Made by a program: the position numbers and the translations under genes
Source of the DNA: Mytilus edulis
Taxonomy: Eukaryota; Mollusca; Bivalvia; Mytilida; Mytilidae
NCBI RefSeq assembly: GCF_963676685.1
Contig: NC_092344.1
Coordinates: 98,424,749 to 98,488,748 of the forward strand
DNA length: 64,000 nucleotides
Direction of reading: 5' to 3'
Notes under the pieces: generated by a model
Seen by the model: only the letters and a program-made list of their open reading frames with translations
Told to the model about the DNA's origin: nothing
The model's database searches: none
Shown here: positions 12,501-23,659 of the stretch, piece by piece
Numbering within the stretch: position 1 is the first letter of the stretch
Layout of the letters: the number at the start of each line of letters is the position of its first letter

Positions 12501-15500
12501 AGCCTCGGTCACACCTTACCTGATAGCACGAACGGACGCCTAACGGATGAAAATAAAAGTTGTCCGTTGACAAAATTGACAAAATGGATAACTGACACAT
12601 GCCGGATATGCAATGTACGAGAAATGGACACGTACCAGACAGAACATGTGTTGAACGTACATCCAACGGACGAGTACCGCATAAAACGGACACCTAACGG
12701 AAGCGTACTGGATAAAACGGATGAACAAGATATACGGAATAATCAAATGCGACAATAATAATACATGTAAATCCCATATATATTCAAAATGTTTCTGTGT
12801 AACTGGTTTTGGTTTATTCTTCAAAATTCTGCCAAAGGGCAGTGTCTGGCCTAAATAAGAACTGCTTGATTGTGAAGACATGCCTATACACTAAGATCGA
12901 TTATGAATAATAAGAATTCATGAACCTTAAGAAATCTGACATACCAATAATTGGCATTTCTGACGCGAGATTTTCAATTTGCATTTATCCGTTTCAGATC
13001 CGTTCATCATCCGTTTTATCTGTTAAACCTCCGGTAGAAGTCCGTTGGTGAATTAATCTTCTAGACCTCCAACGGATGTCTAAGGGACACGTAACGGATA
13101 CAAAACGGAAACAAAACGGACGAGTACCGTACAAAACAGACGCCTAACGGACGTTCAACAGACATTTTATCCGTTGGACGTTCGTTCAAAGTTTTGAACA
13201 TGCTCAAAATTTTCCACCGGACAGAACGGACACCGATGGATAAAACGTACGCTTAACAGACATGCAATGAATATATGAATGGACGTCTAACGGATAAGAA
13301 CGAACGTCTAACGGACATGAACGGATTGAAAAAAAGTTATTCGTTAGGCGTCCGTTCGAGCTATCTGGTAAGGTGTGACCGAGGCTTTAGTAAAAAATCT
13401 ACATTTTCTACCTTTTGACGTAACCAAATAAAGTCAAATCCATATTAACCCAAAATATCTTCAATCTTACAGCACTAGTTCTGCTTATCATTTGGTTTCA
13501 TATTACAGCTATTAAACATTTTATCATAACAATTTTCAATATGCAATTATCAGTACATAATAATTTTATCCAATATTTTACCATTCTATAGTCTCTTGTA
13601 AACACAATTTCTCCTAAAAAGCCAGACAGATAATGGTGAAACTTTTAACAGTTGTAGAAACCATCTGACTGAGGATGTGCACAATGGAATATTATCCTGT
13701 TTTTCTTGAAGACTAAAATAGTATTTGGTTCATTTCCTTTTTTTTTGTAAATTTTTATAGACTTAGTCATTTAATTTAAGTTTTGATATGCAAATACAGG
13801 CATGAGTATTTTTATGAGTTCACTCACAGTTTAAGATTTTATTTATTCACTGGTGTCAACGTGATGATCGTAACTGCAATTACGATCATCCCAATATGGC
13901 GGACACAAATTTATGGAAATATTAGAAGCCTGATTTCTCTATTTCAACAGCTTATTTTCAAATTTGTTTAATATGAAGAAAAATCTTAATAATCATTGCC
14001 ATTGAATGTGTTTTTCCTAAATGATATAGAAACAACTAGAACGAAAATCGAGATTAAAAAAAAACATGATGATGATGGTTACTCCGTCTACGTATGATCG
14101 TAACTTTGACATGTTTTTATGAAAAGATGATCGTTACTCAAAATTTCTTTAAATGAAATCCTATTTAGCAGTAACAATGTATTGGTATTACTGAAAACAG
14201 TATGATTTGCATACTAAACAAAATGAGTGTTTATGAACACCACTATTTGTCAAAAAGAAATGACATAAGGGGGAATTAGCAGCCTTATTTATATGCAAAT
14301 GTCCTCAATATTTATTTAAATAAATTATTTAGTTAACATTCCAAATGAAGTACGTTTATATGAAGCAAATATAAATATCATCCTTGTGATACAGTTTAAG
14401 ATACAGGCCAAAACTTTCACTGAATATTTGAGAAATAACTATTAAGTGATGGTAGGCATGAAGTTACATTATTTTGATGTGTTTCAATCCGGGTCTTGAA
14501 TTTTCAATGAAAAAGGCAGGGCCGAGCAGGATTGATATTTCAAAATAAAAAAATGCAGAACAACATTTTCATCCTAGCCCCTTCCCCAATAAAAATCAAA
14601 CAGTAGCTCCTTTATTGATGGTTTCATTGGTGTATTTTTTTTCTTCATTCAAAAGATATGGTTAAACTTCTAAATGCTATATTTTTTTCAACATCTCCTT
14701 TAATAATGCTATATCTGATAAAAAAAAAAACACCTGTAAAGTCGGAATTCCCCCAAAATACCAGATTCTCAAAAAGTACTATTATCCCTAGTACAAAGAA
14801 AGAAATATCTCCAATTTTACCAAAATGGCCATTGATATGAAATGTCCAATACCTTCTTTATATAAAAAATATATGTTATCAATATAACGTTTTTAACCCC
14901 CAAAGCTGTTTAATATTGTACTATAGATAAAAAAAAAACATGAAATCTCGCGAAATCATAACTATTTTTGAACTTACCAATAGGAAGTTACCTTCCCTCT
15001 GTGATCGTTCCTCATTATTATCACAATATAAGCTGATAATGTACTCTTTTTCCCATATCAGACAGCTTTATTTATCAGAAAATGCTTTGTTAGAACAGAC
15101 AGTTATGATCATCTTAAATAAAAGTTACGATCATCGTCGATAAAAATAAATAAAAGTTTTGTCAAGTAAACAAATGAAATAGTTTTCTTCTCAATTCAGC
15201 ATTATGATACTAGACAAATAATATTGAGAGATAATTGAATTTTGTTGTATGAAAATATACAGGTATAAAAATATATATTTGTAGATATTTTAAACAAGGA
15301 AAGAAAAAGAGCACAGAATTGGATGTGTATATAAGTGAAGCTGGTTCTTCTATTGATGATCTTGTACAGACATTTAAGGTCAGGACTCTTTTAGTGTGTT
15401 GATACAATATCTATTAACATAAAACATATTTATAGGTTCCATATGTAGAATTCCTTATGCTTTTTCATAACATTTTGCACAATAGTTTAAAATTAATTTA

Positions 15501-17235
15501 TGACAAGGTATAATATTTCTTGCAAGACAAGAATACTAAGACAATATAGAATGAAATTCAAAACAGTGTAGCTGTGGCCATTGATTGACACATTAAAATC
15601 ATCCATTGACTGGGACAATTTACGTGAACGTTTGTCTGTAACGACCACTGTTCACGACGTACCTACGATAGACATTTAAACTGTGGGGTCACCAAAGGTT
15701 TCTTAACGCCTTTAATTATAAAATAATTCGAAAAATTAATCAGGAATAACCTTTGTGTTTTGATTTATATAATTGATATAAATCAGAATATCGTGTTATT
15801 TCTGATTAATTTTTCGAATTACTTTATTTAGGTGTTGAGAACCTTTGGTGACCCCATAGTTTAAGTGTCTTTAAAAAGTACATAGTGAGCATTGGTCGTT
15901 ACATACAAACGTTCACCTAAATTGTCCCAGTCAATGGATGATTTTAATGTGTCTATCAATTGCCACAGCTACACTGTTTTGAATTTCATTCTAAGTTCAA
16001 TATTTGGTCTGCTAGAATATTTTCTTTATCTGTCTTTTCATTTTTGTGTCAGGAATTAAGTACACAAGAACCACCATTACCTGCCATAGGAGAAAAGACC
16101 CTTAAAAGAAAACAGTTTATCACAGATGTTAATTTGAGGTAAGGTTTGTTATTAATTAGTCTTACTAAATAGATTTGCTAGTTAAGCTTTACAAAATTAT
16201 CTAGCTCATAACGTTTTTTTTAATACTTTTCTCTTCTTTTTTTTTGAATGGAAAGGAGATTTACTAATAATTTGGTAAAAACTGATTAGAAATTTATAAT
16301 ACAGAATAATTGCCTAAAATTTACATTTAGATTATGAAAAAAACCAGTTTTATAATTTTTCAAAAGAATATTAATTCCCATACAAAGATAGACACCTACT
16401 GGGATCTTTAAATGCTTTTTTTTTTTTTTTTAGAGTTGAAGATATACAGAGGAATGTAATGGAATCAAAATTAATAGCAGTTCAGTCAAGGGAACAGTTA
16501 GATAGGTAAGTTTATACTCTGCATACACATGTGTCTTGAAATTAAAAAAAAAAGTTCCAGATGGGGGAAAGAAAGGGTTTTCATTACTTGCCATTCTACA
16601 TAAAAGATGGCAGACCCCAATTCAACATTTTGAAACTTTGTCTTTCTTCAACTTCTTCATTGGTACATAGGGTGTTTGGTAGGTTGTTTCCCTTCTTGTG
16701 AAATATTGGTCAATGTCTTTTGATCCATGATCTTGTTAGTAACACTTTCCAATGCAGGTTTCTTGATATGTTTTAAAAATCAAAACAATTAATAATCTGA
16801 AAAAAAAAAATCCTTTGTTTCTATTGAGTCTACTTTCTATTTAAAGTAAAACTACACTGCCCTTTTCAAAGATTGCACAAACTTCACTTACTTTTATAAC
16901 AGATGTGACATGGAATGTAACAGAACTATTACTAGTTTATTCAGTGTTTATTCTTAGTATAATCCAGTTTCCACAAGCTTATAATTATATTAAACTTAAT
17001 GCATGTTTGGTGTTTATACTTTTTACTACTATAGTTTTAAGAATTTTGTAATAATAAAAGTACTTTGTCTTTCTCTTTCAGTTTGTCCTCCTTAATGAGT
17101 GATTTCCCATCCCTTGAGGATGTTGACTATACGTCATTGTCCAACAAGTTTGATACTTCATTGACTAATGGAGTAGATACATCCCTTGAGAAGGACATGT
17201 CAATTTTAGAGGACTTGGTTGATTGCAAAAGATGA
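512..17235 (+). CDS. TBK1-like: TBK1/IKK-epsilon-like serine/threonine kinase, 3' part (5' end outside window)
   Basis: Spliced gene with exons at 512-602, 1113-1273, 1705-1815, 2156-2335, 3803-4026, 4571-4736, [one exon not found], 7516-7656, 8320-8444, 9303-9416, 11659-11757, 15285-15378, 16053-16138, 16434-16505 and 17082-17235 (stop TGA). All listed junctions are AG/GT and phases agree, except 4736 to 7516. The first exon encodes YKLSDFGTAK, then FVSLVGTDEYL; exon 2 starts HPDIY. This matches the TBK1 DFG magnesium-binding motif and an activation loop with the serine equivalent to human Ser172. Exon 2 holds the C-lobe (ADLWSLG). The 3803 exon matches the ubiquitin-like domain. Exons from 4571 onward are coiled-coil, with MHNFDR matching TBK1 IHKFDK. 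About 606 residues are visible; roughly 155 N-terminal residues should lie upstream. In animals TBK1/IKK-epsilon kinases act downstream of cytosolic nucleic-acid sensing and phosphorylate IRF factors; that role here is inferred from family membership. The single gene cannot be assigned to TBK1 versus IKK-epsilon. Confidence 0.9.
2417..3017. mobile_element. Tc1/pogo-like MITE with TA target duplication
   Basis: Begins CAGT and ends ACTG, flanked by TA at 2415-2416 and 3018-3019. The ends carry imperfect inverted GC-rich motifs (GTCCGGTGT at left; ACACCGGGGAC at right). No ORF was found inside. The TA duplication and the CAGT terminus suggest the Tc1/mariner/pogo superfamily. It sits in the intron between kinase exons 2335 and 3803. 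Confidence 0.55.
4950..5593 (+). repeat. Diverged tandem repeat, period about 180-195 bp
   Basis: Units start with ACTCTGTGGTTAAAG (5027, 5204, 5399) and contain 'gacagaagcttgtt' and 'agatagtatcc'. A fourth unit is split by the hAT-like element and resumes at 6601 to about 6750. The array opens with a GC-rich 'cggcggcggcgcc' stretch, and is intronic to the kinase gene. Confidence 0.7.
5594..6600. mobile_element. Non-autonomous hAT-like transposon, 8-bp target duplication
   Basis: Flanked by identical GTCTGCAG copies at 5586-5593 and 6601-6608. Terminal inverted repeats are CAAGGGTCCGGAAA at the left and, reverse-complemented, CAAGGATCCAGAAA at the right. The 8-bp duplication is diagnostic of hAT elements. 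The 1007-bp interior has no transposase ORF, so it would depend on a partner. It lies in the interval where a kinase exon is missing. Confidence 0.8.
6780..7515. other. AT-rich intron segment, expected kinase exon not found
   Basis: The phase change between exons ending 4736 and starting 7516, and about 42 residues present in human TBK1 at this point, require at least one exon in 4737-7515. No ORF with flanking AG/GT and coiled-coil character was recognised here. The segment contains AT-rich low-complexity DNA and a short repeat around 6970. Confidence 0.4.
9452..10148 (+). repeat. Mollusc dispersed repeat with internal tandem units, left part
   Basis: Starts at 'acgcccgtcaaaactttgac', then 'ccggtgtccgtccgtccc'. 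Three or so units follow with 'acatgtcgcgcggtatctc' and 'atctgtatactttttggtga', period about 165 bp. The repeat resumes at 11213 after an insertion and ends near 11390 with 'catgcgctcatggcgcagct'. It has no coding potential. Confidence 0.75.
10149..11212 (+). mobile_element. Retroelement-like insertion with 13-bp target duplication and hammerhead-like 3' motif
   Basis: The 13-mer tttagtgatattt occurs at 10136-10148 and again at 11213-11225, so the 1064-bp segment is an insertion. Its left end carries a perfect 30-bp inverted repeat (10149-10178 against 10265-10294). An ORF of 155 codons (10378-10845) is lysine/arginine-rich and matches no family I recognise. Near the 3' end, 11111-11160 resembles a degenerate hammerhead ribozyme, a feature known from Penelope-like elements. 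Superfamily assignment is tentative. Confidence 0.65.
11111..11160 (+). ncRNA. Degenerate hammerhead-like motif
   Basis: CUGAAGA core, stem II GCC...GGC, GAAA, short palindrome ACAUGU, triplet GUC, then GAC pairing with the upstream GUC and AAUA pairing with UAUU across a bulge. One extra C lies between CUGAAGA and stem II, so the core is not canonical. Confidence 0.35.
12133..12497 (-). pseudogene. Non-LTR retrotransposon (LINE) C-terminal remnant
   Basis: The minus-strand reading ends with RKDTLCIYCDTSSIEDKFHF followed by LLEFTKYADIRED. This Cys-x2-Cys...His pattern with a hydrophobic tail is typical of LINE polyprotein C-termini. The upstream part is cut at 12500 by a MITE. Matching sequence may continue beyond 13390. 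Only the terminal part is recognisable. Confidence 0.6.
12501..13386. mobile_element. Harbinger-like MITE with TTA target duplication
   Basis: Terminal inverted repeats AGCCTCGGTCACACCTTACC and its complement, flanked by TTA at 12498-12500 and 13387-13389. The interior is filled with variants of 'aacggacgcctaacgga' in both orientations, so long strands can fold back. ORFs that run through it are artefacts of this repeat. The TTA duplication suggests PIF/Harbinger. Confidence 0.75.
13863..15135. repeat. Region bounded by GATGATCGTAA palindromes
   Basis: An 11-bp perfect inverted repeat with a 6-nt loop (13863-13890, gatgatcgtaa/ttacgatcatc) lies at the left. The motif recurs near 14092-14145 and in inverted form at 15100-15135. 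The interior is AT-rich without a supported ORF. It could be a non-autonomous DNA element; the boundaries are uncertain. Confidence 0.4.
15547..15993. mobile_element. Foldback element, arms about 200 bp
   Basis: The left arm (from 'tagaatgaaattc', with 'ccattgactgggacaatt' and 'ggggtcaccaaagg') is repeated inverted in the right arm down to 'gaatttcattcta'. The centre around 15770-15790 is AT-rich. A related single arm occurs at 30255-30445. It lies 60 bp upstream of the kinase exon at 16053, so a cruciform or hairpin would form in that intron. Confidence 0.75.
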
Positions 17236-19400
17236 AAATACAATGTAGCTGTTGCTGATCTGACTGCAAAGCACATTATTTCTGTGATATGAATAGAGAG
17301 AACACTTGATGTAATTGGTTAAAAGTAATTCTATGCATATTTCTGATGTCGTTTGATTGGAAAATTGGTGTTTTAAAGAAGTGTTATAAATTGGTACAAA
17401 AATACCCAAAAATTCATCTATCATTGCTAACATATATAGTATTCATTAGAACCAGGTTAATTTTTGTTATATATTGATATATTTAAAACATTTTCATATC
17501 AGAAATGTCTGAATGATAAATCTATCTTATTAACCAATTCTAAATCTAAACTTGAACATGCCTGTTTTTGGTAGACTATAGAACAATAATGTCATCAGCA
17601 TTCCTTCCACACTTAACAATATATATCATGTAATTATGGTATTTGTTAAATTGATATCCATATGAATACTAAATATAACAGAGTGAAATCCAGCGTTCAT
17701 ATTAATCCCAGGCTACAAAATGATTCTAATATTTCAGTTTATACTGATTAAAAACAGTATTTTTAAATAATCACACATCTTTAAACTGAATAACATAAGA
17801 TTTATACACGAATAGTTTTGTAGCAAGCTTTCCAAATTTTGCTAAACTATCTTGAATATATGAAGATATCTTGAAGTCTTTGAGTTTCTGACTCATTATA
17901 AAATTAAAGAATAGGAAAAAATCAGGTAAATTTTCTAAAAGGGAAAAGATAAAAGGATGAGACTCCTAGACTTCTTGTCATTTGAATTCCTGCTGTTTTT
18001 CATTTCGATAAATTATATATGGTACACATTATTCTATTAAGGGTTGTTAATTACCGTAAGTGTTACTTAGGTTACTAATTAAAATTATGAATATTTTTTT
18101 TATGATTTTAATGTTACAGTGCTCCTTTGGTTTATTGCCTGCTCTGAACAGCCAAACTCCTATATCCCCACAATATTCCTTAGTCACGTTTTTTCATATA
18201 TTAAAATTCCATTGTTTAGAAAAACCTGTATTACTATATCACCAATAATTAAATGATGTTTTAAACTAACGGGACATAAACAGTGAAGTTTTCCTCTCTT
18301 TGATTACCAAATCACATGATGATTTACAGTTAATAACTTTTTACTGTTTTTAAAACAATTAATGTTAATACTTGGGCATCAAAATGTCTACATCAGAAAT
18401 AAAAATCCATTATTAGTGAACTGATTAATGACGATTGGTATGTTGAATACTGATAATGTTGCCAACAAAATAACTTTTGACATAGTTCAGTTATTAAAAA
18501 AGTGCATGCAAGGATTAAACTTGTTTGCATAAAAGAAGTATTTTTTTTAAATTTTCGTCAGAAAAGTATTTCAAGATGTATTATCTATTGGAAAAAAAGT
18601 GAGTGTAATACAAATCATGCAATTGTTTTAATACATGTACAAATATACATTTAATTCTTGCAGTTCAGTAGTGTTTGTTTTATCAACTAACCACTCATTC
18701 AAAGATCTTTTGTATATAAAAAAAATTCTAGATATACCACCACCCTCACATATCGGCAAAAAGGTGGCAGTGTTCCAAGAAATGTAAACAACACTATATG
18801 CTTTAAACAAATTTTAGTTTGGAAATAATGCAAAACTTTATAAAATCAAGTACAAGACCTAAGATTGTATGTATTTGTTATTTGTGCATACTTATTATGT
18901 GCTGAATGATTTTTTACTGATATATATATTCAGAACACTATGAATAGCCAACAACTGATTTTATTTTTTTCATACATATTATTTGATAATGTTCTTTACC
19001 AAAGCAAGTCAGGAGCATGTTATTCAATGGTCATGTTTGTTGGTTTCTGTATATTTGTTATTTCTTTATGTTTTTAGCATAAATCAGGTTGTTGTTTATT
19101 CTTTTGAATTATTCAACCAATTCATGGGTAGAACTTTAATACAACATTAGAATTGACAACAGAAAGCACCCTTTCATTGAAATTTTTTGACATTCCAGAG
19201 TTACTTTATTTTGACCCTTAGATTCGATTCATTCCAGGGTTATGGACCTTAAACTGTTACATTTCATGCAATTTTTCACAAAATCCACATTGACTTTAGT
19301 ATTCCTAGGGTGGTCCAAATTTTACATTATTTTGATTGATTTAGTGGAAGTTGTACAGAAATGTTAGAATTTGTAAACATATGATTAAATGCTTTCCAAT
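17236..19400 (+). other. Kinase 3' UTR and downstream AT-rich DNA
   Basis: Follows the stop codon at 17233-17235. Possible polyadenylation hexamers include ATTAAA near 17748 and 17902 and AATAAA near 18401. None can be chosen from sequence alone. No gene is seen. Confidence 0.4.
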
Positions 19401-19419
19401 TATCCCATTTTATTCTTGC

Positions 19420-19590
19420 AACAACTTCAATATGCACAATAAGTGCCCCCTCACCCCCTCTTACATTCTGTATACGCCTGTCCCAAGTCTGAAGCCTGTA
19501 ATTCAGTGGTTGTTGTTTGTTGCTGTATTTCATATTTGTTGTTTGTTTATTGTTTTGTACATAAGACATAATTACTACAAATAGTAATAT
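19420..19590 (-). repeat. Dispersed repeat ('tacaggcttcagacttggg' family)
   Basis: Minus-strand copy of the family that also forms 20995-21560: CAACAACCACTGAATTACAG followed by GGACAGGCGTATACAGAATG. It is noncoding. Confidence 0.65.
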
Positions 19591-19859
19591 AAAGGCCGCT
19601 CCTAACCAAAACCAAAATCTTAGTGGCTATGAAGCTATAGTTAGACTTTCTGATTCAAATCAATTTATGTGGTTTAACGCAAGATTTCAAAAACATGCAC
19701 TTTTTGTCATTTTGAGTAAAACAACAATGTAGGGCACTGAATAATATTTTGATTTAATTGGTATTGTAAACTTTTGCAAAAGTTATTAAAGGTACCAGGA
19801 TTAATAAAATCTTTAAAAGGAAATATTTAGACTTAGGTTCTTAAAACATTTTGATATCA

Positions 19860-20330
19860 GTTCCTGAACAAGTCTGATTACATTTGGCATATATACCGTA
19901 TACAGTTCTTTTACCTCATGGTGAGAATTCTCAGTTCTGTGCTATATGTCTTTTGTGTCTCTGTAAGTTATTGTTGTGCTTTGTATTGATCGGATGAGTT
20001 TAGTCCTTTTGAACTTATTTTTGTAATTTGTTCTTATGTTGTCCTGCTACACCACTGTCCCAGCTTAAGGATAGACTTGGCCACCTGTAACTGTGGTTAA
20101 CAATGTATGAGCATTGTTGTTTGTTGCAGTATATTATTTTTTTTTTTATTGTATATTGAGTAGTTTCTCTGTTATATAGTTTTAATTTGTCATCTCAGGC
20201 CTTTAATGGCTTGCTGTGCAGTATGGCCATTTGCTAAAGGCTTTACGGTTAAGTATTATTGCTGACCTTCCACATCATTTGGTCTTTGGTGCAGTGTTGA
20301 CTCATTGGCAATTATACCTCATCTTATTAT
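19860..20330 (+). repeat. Mytilus-type dispersed repeat 3' end
   Basis: Contains 'gttctgtgctatatgtctttt', 'cttaaggatagacttggcc' and ends 'gactcattggcaattatacc', a very common mussel repeat terminus. No ORF. Confidence 0.6.
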
Positions 20331-20994
20331 TACATGTAGTAAAATTTGTTTTTTTTTTGGTTTTGATTTTTAACATTTTTCAGATCATTTAAAACTATGG
20401 CAGAATATATTTGCATATTTAACCCATTCTTTTAGTACACAGACAGAAACAATATTAAGTTTTGACTGATGCTAGCATGCCTTTTGTAAAGAGTGAATCT
20501 TTGGGCAATATCATCCATTGGAATTGCATGTCTTATGAGAAATGGAATGAAGAAGCTTTTCCTATGAATGCACATATCTGTTTCCATTTGGAGTTCATGG
20601 AATTTGAGTCTTTGTACTTCTATGCGTGTATATTTGTACCCTTTCTTATTTATTTGAACTAATCCCCATTTAAATGATTACGAAAAGTATGAATTGCTTG
20701 CAACAATACAAAAACCAAAGACTTGAGAATCAATACATTGTAATAACTCTTTTTACTTTGGAAATGATAGAAGACATACTTTGTAGAACATAATTTTATT
20801 GGTGGTGATTTGATTATAACAACTTAAATTTATGTATGCAAACCTATGCCAGAGTGAATCTGTGATACATTTATATATTAATATGTTATGTTTGTTTCAT
20901 TGATGAATTTACAGAAAAATAAAAAAATATATATTTAACCTTAGTTTTTTTCAAAAAAATCAAAATCATGTTTCGTAAGACTTTTAAAAATAAA

Positions 20995-21560
20995 AATTGT
21001 TATTTTTAACAGAGGGATTCTTTTAATCTCCACAAGAGACCAAATGACAAGAAATTGCCAACTATATGTCACCGTATGGCCTTCAATAATGAACAAAGCC
21101 CATACATAGCAGCTATAAAAGGTGCAGAAACGACAAATGTTAAACAATTGAAATGAGATAACTAACAGTCAAATATATGTATAAAAATGAACGAAAAACA
21201 AATGCTACACAGCAACAAACATCAACCATTGAATATCAGGCTTCTGACTGTGGGCAGGCACATACAGAATGTGGCAGTGTTAAACAGGCTTCTGACTGTG
21301 GGCAGGCACATACAGAATGTGGCAGTGTTAAACAGGCTTCTGACTGTGGGCAGGCACATACAGAATGTGGCAGTGTTAAACAGGCTTCTGACTGTGGGCA
21401 GGCACACACAGAATGTTGCATTGTTAAACAGGCTTCTGACTGTGGACAGGCACATACAGAATGTGGCAGTGTTAAACTAGTTTGTCGCCAACCCCCCTCT
21501 CAATGGGACAGTGCTGTATTATTTGTCTCTGGTACATCACAATAATTCATTTAACAAAAC
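20995..21560 (+). repeat. Dispersed repeat containing an expanded minisatellite
   Basis: Starts near 'ctccacaagagaccaaatg', passes 'gaacaaagcccatac', 'gctataaaagg' and 'caaccattgaatatcagg', then an expanded 48-bp array, and ends near 'cacaataattc'. Same family as 19420-19590. Confidence 0.65.
21241..21480 (+). repeat. 48-bp minisatellite, five copies
   Basis: Unit begins 'cttctgactgtgggcaggc' at 21241, 21289, 21337, 21385 and 21433. Because 48 is divisible by 3, several frames stay open on both strands (for example a 16-residue ASDCGQAHTECGSVKQ repeat). This is not evidence of a protein; the unit is an ordinary part of the surrounding dispersed repeat. Confidence 0.9.
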
Positions 21561-22189
21561 AATAAACAAAAAAAAATATGAAAAACAGCCACAAAAAAAA
21601 AAACGACACTCAAATACTGGCTCCTAATTTGGTACAGGTACATATAGAATGTGATTAGATTAAAGTCGTTTAATTGACTAATATATTTGGTATTGCAATG
21701 TTGATTCCTCCTCAAGATGGTGTGGTATAATTAACACTTTATTTTGTTCTTTGAAATATGTGCGGCAATGGGTCATCTCGTGCAGAAGTGGTTGGTCTTT
21801 TGCCCAGTCTTGAATCATTGTATGCCCAGGATGATCCAGCCTATATTAGTCTGTGTATACCTACAGTGTAAATCTTATAAAAGTTCATATGAAGATACCA
21901 AGATCTTGTTGATCAATAATCCGTATAATTCACGGTGATCTTGAATTATAATTTCGAGGTACTGACGCTGTTAATCATCTTAATTACGTGTTATTTGTAT
22001 TTGAAAATTATTTTATTTTATCTTGTCATTGTTTTTGTTATATTCATTTGACGTGGCTCGGTGCTCATCCGTAATTGTGTTATTGTGCTATGGTGAATTT
22101 TTGTATTCTTGTCTTTCGATTTTACTTATGTGCTTTGTCTATATGACGTGTTGTTTTCTTTGATGTCATATTTCTTTGTTTTTATAATT

Positions 22190-22945
22190 ATTAAGATTAT
22201 AACACAATGTTGACTGCGGTATCTCTACTTTTGACATTTTTACCTATTATGATAATATATAATAGTATGTCTGTTTGTTTTGTTTACTCGTTGTGGTAAA
22301 TATAAAGGAACTGTTTGTTACTGTCATACAAGTGAAAGTTTTGGCAGGCTTTGAGGTCAAGTTTGGTTCAGTATTTTCTACATAAGAAAATGCCTTTAAA
22401 AAGTTGTTATCCATTCGTTGGATGTGTTTGTTGTTTTGATTTTGATCATGAACTTGCCGTTTTGGATTGTCCTCGGGTTTTAGTATTTTTTGTCATGATA
22501 CTTTTTCAGTATATATATTCGGTACAGAATATACTTGCTATTAGACAAGAATCTCAATTTTAACGCTGTCAAACCAGGGTTGGAGTAGTCTAGTATCAAA
22601 TACTTCCCAATTAGCATCTTTTATTTGTTTAGAATCGATGTTTGAATCGTTGCATGCTTCATTCATGTTTTAATCGGGATAAAAGATCCAGAGTAGGAGG
22701 AACGAACTGAAGCTTGATGCGACCCAACTACCATAGTTAATAAATTCATTGTTAATTTTGTTTAACGATACAGTAATATCATATTTAGCTAGCTATAAAA
22801 CCAGCTCTTCATCAGAAAATGCCTGTACCAAGTCAGGAATATGAAAGTTGTTTGATGTGTTTGAGCTTGATTTTGCCATTTGATTAGGGATTTTCCGTTT
22901 TGAATTTTCCTCGGAGTTCAGTATTTTTGTGATTTTACTTTTTAT
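22190..22945 (+). repeat. Two adjacent copies of a dispersed repeat
   Basis: Copies at about 22190-22560 and 22790-22945 share 'gctataaaaccagct', 'agaaaatgcct', 'gatgtgtttg' and 'cggagttcagtatttttgtg'. Related copies are at 45735-46050, 49490-49600 and 51970-52290. Confidence 0.65.
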
Positions 22946-23317
22946 TTAACTGTCCATTTACTTATTCATTTACTTATTACCAATGTTATTTCAACCAATG
23001 ACGTATATTAGATTTAGTTATACGTCCTTGTTTCAACTGATCGGACGGAGTTTACGTTTTAATTTGCATAAGGGCAGTCTATTTGAAGATGTGTGTGATA
23101 AGGATGATTGCCGTTATAATTATTACTGATTTCTAATCACCTATCAGTGTCATCAAAGGAATTTATAAAAGAATTACTGGACACTTCATTGGTGAGTTTA
23201 TCCTAAAACACCTATCTATAAGATGGACTGGTTTATTATGAGCGAACAGGTTAAACTCCGCCCAGTCAAGTAAAATAAATCGAGTAATACTAAAGTACCG
23301 CTCACCTTCATTAAAAT

Positions 23318-23575
23318 TGCGCCAAATACGGCTAAGGCACTATATTTCTGGAATTAGAAAATCCTTAGTTTTTCGAAAAATTTAAACTTTTGTTAACAGG
23401 AAATTTATAAAAAAAAAATGACCACATTATTGATTTTCATGTCAACACCGAAGTGTTGACTACTGGGCTGGTGATACCCTCGGGGACGAAACGTCCACCA
23501 GCAGTGGCATCGACCCAGTGGTGTAAATAGTTATCAAAGGTACCAGGATTATAATTTAGTATACATGTTCTGCTA
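23318..23575 (-). repeat. Retrozyme-like repeat, truncated copy without ribozyme
   Basis: Minus-strand copy with the middle of the element: GGTACCTTTGATAACTATTT, CACTGGGTCGATGCCACTG, GGACGTTTCGTCCCCGAGGG, CAACACTTCGGTGTTGAC and AAAACTAAGGATTTTC. It stops before the hammerhead segment on one side. Confidence 0.7.
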
Positions 23576-23659
23576 TATACATACTGTCCTCTCACTCAAT
23601 AATTAAAAGTTTTGGTGACTTTATTGAACGCATCTTTCAGATAGAACGTATGGTAACGG

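Noticed and set aside
12540..12881. Overlapping ORFs on both strands
   Set aside because: They run through the inverted ACGGA subrepeats of a MITE.
14658..14840. 60-codon ORF in a kinase intron
   Set aside because: Low-complexity AT-rich sequence without homology or splice context.
21177..21545. 122-codon ORF with a 16-residue cysteine-containing repeat
   Set aside because: The 48-bp unit keeps several frames open on both strands, and the unit is part of a common dispersed repeat (another copy at 19420-19590 has no array).
23440..23535. Hammerhead in the 'gacgaaacgtcc' segment
   Set aside because: It reads CUGGUGA with no proper stem II and pairs better as a simple hairpin (CUGGUG/CACCAG); it is another part of the retrozyme-like repeat.
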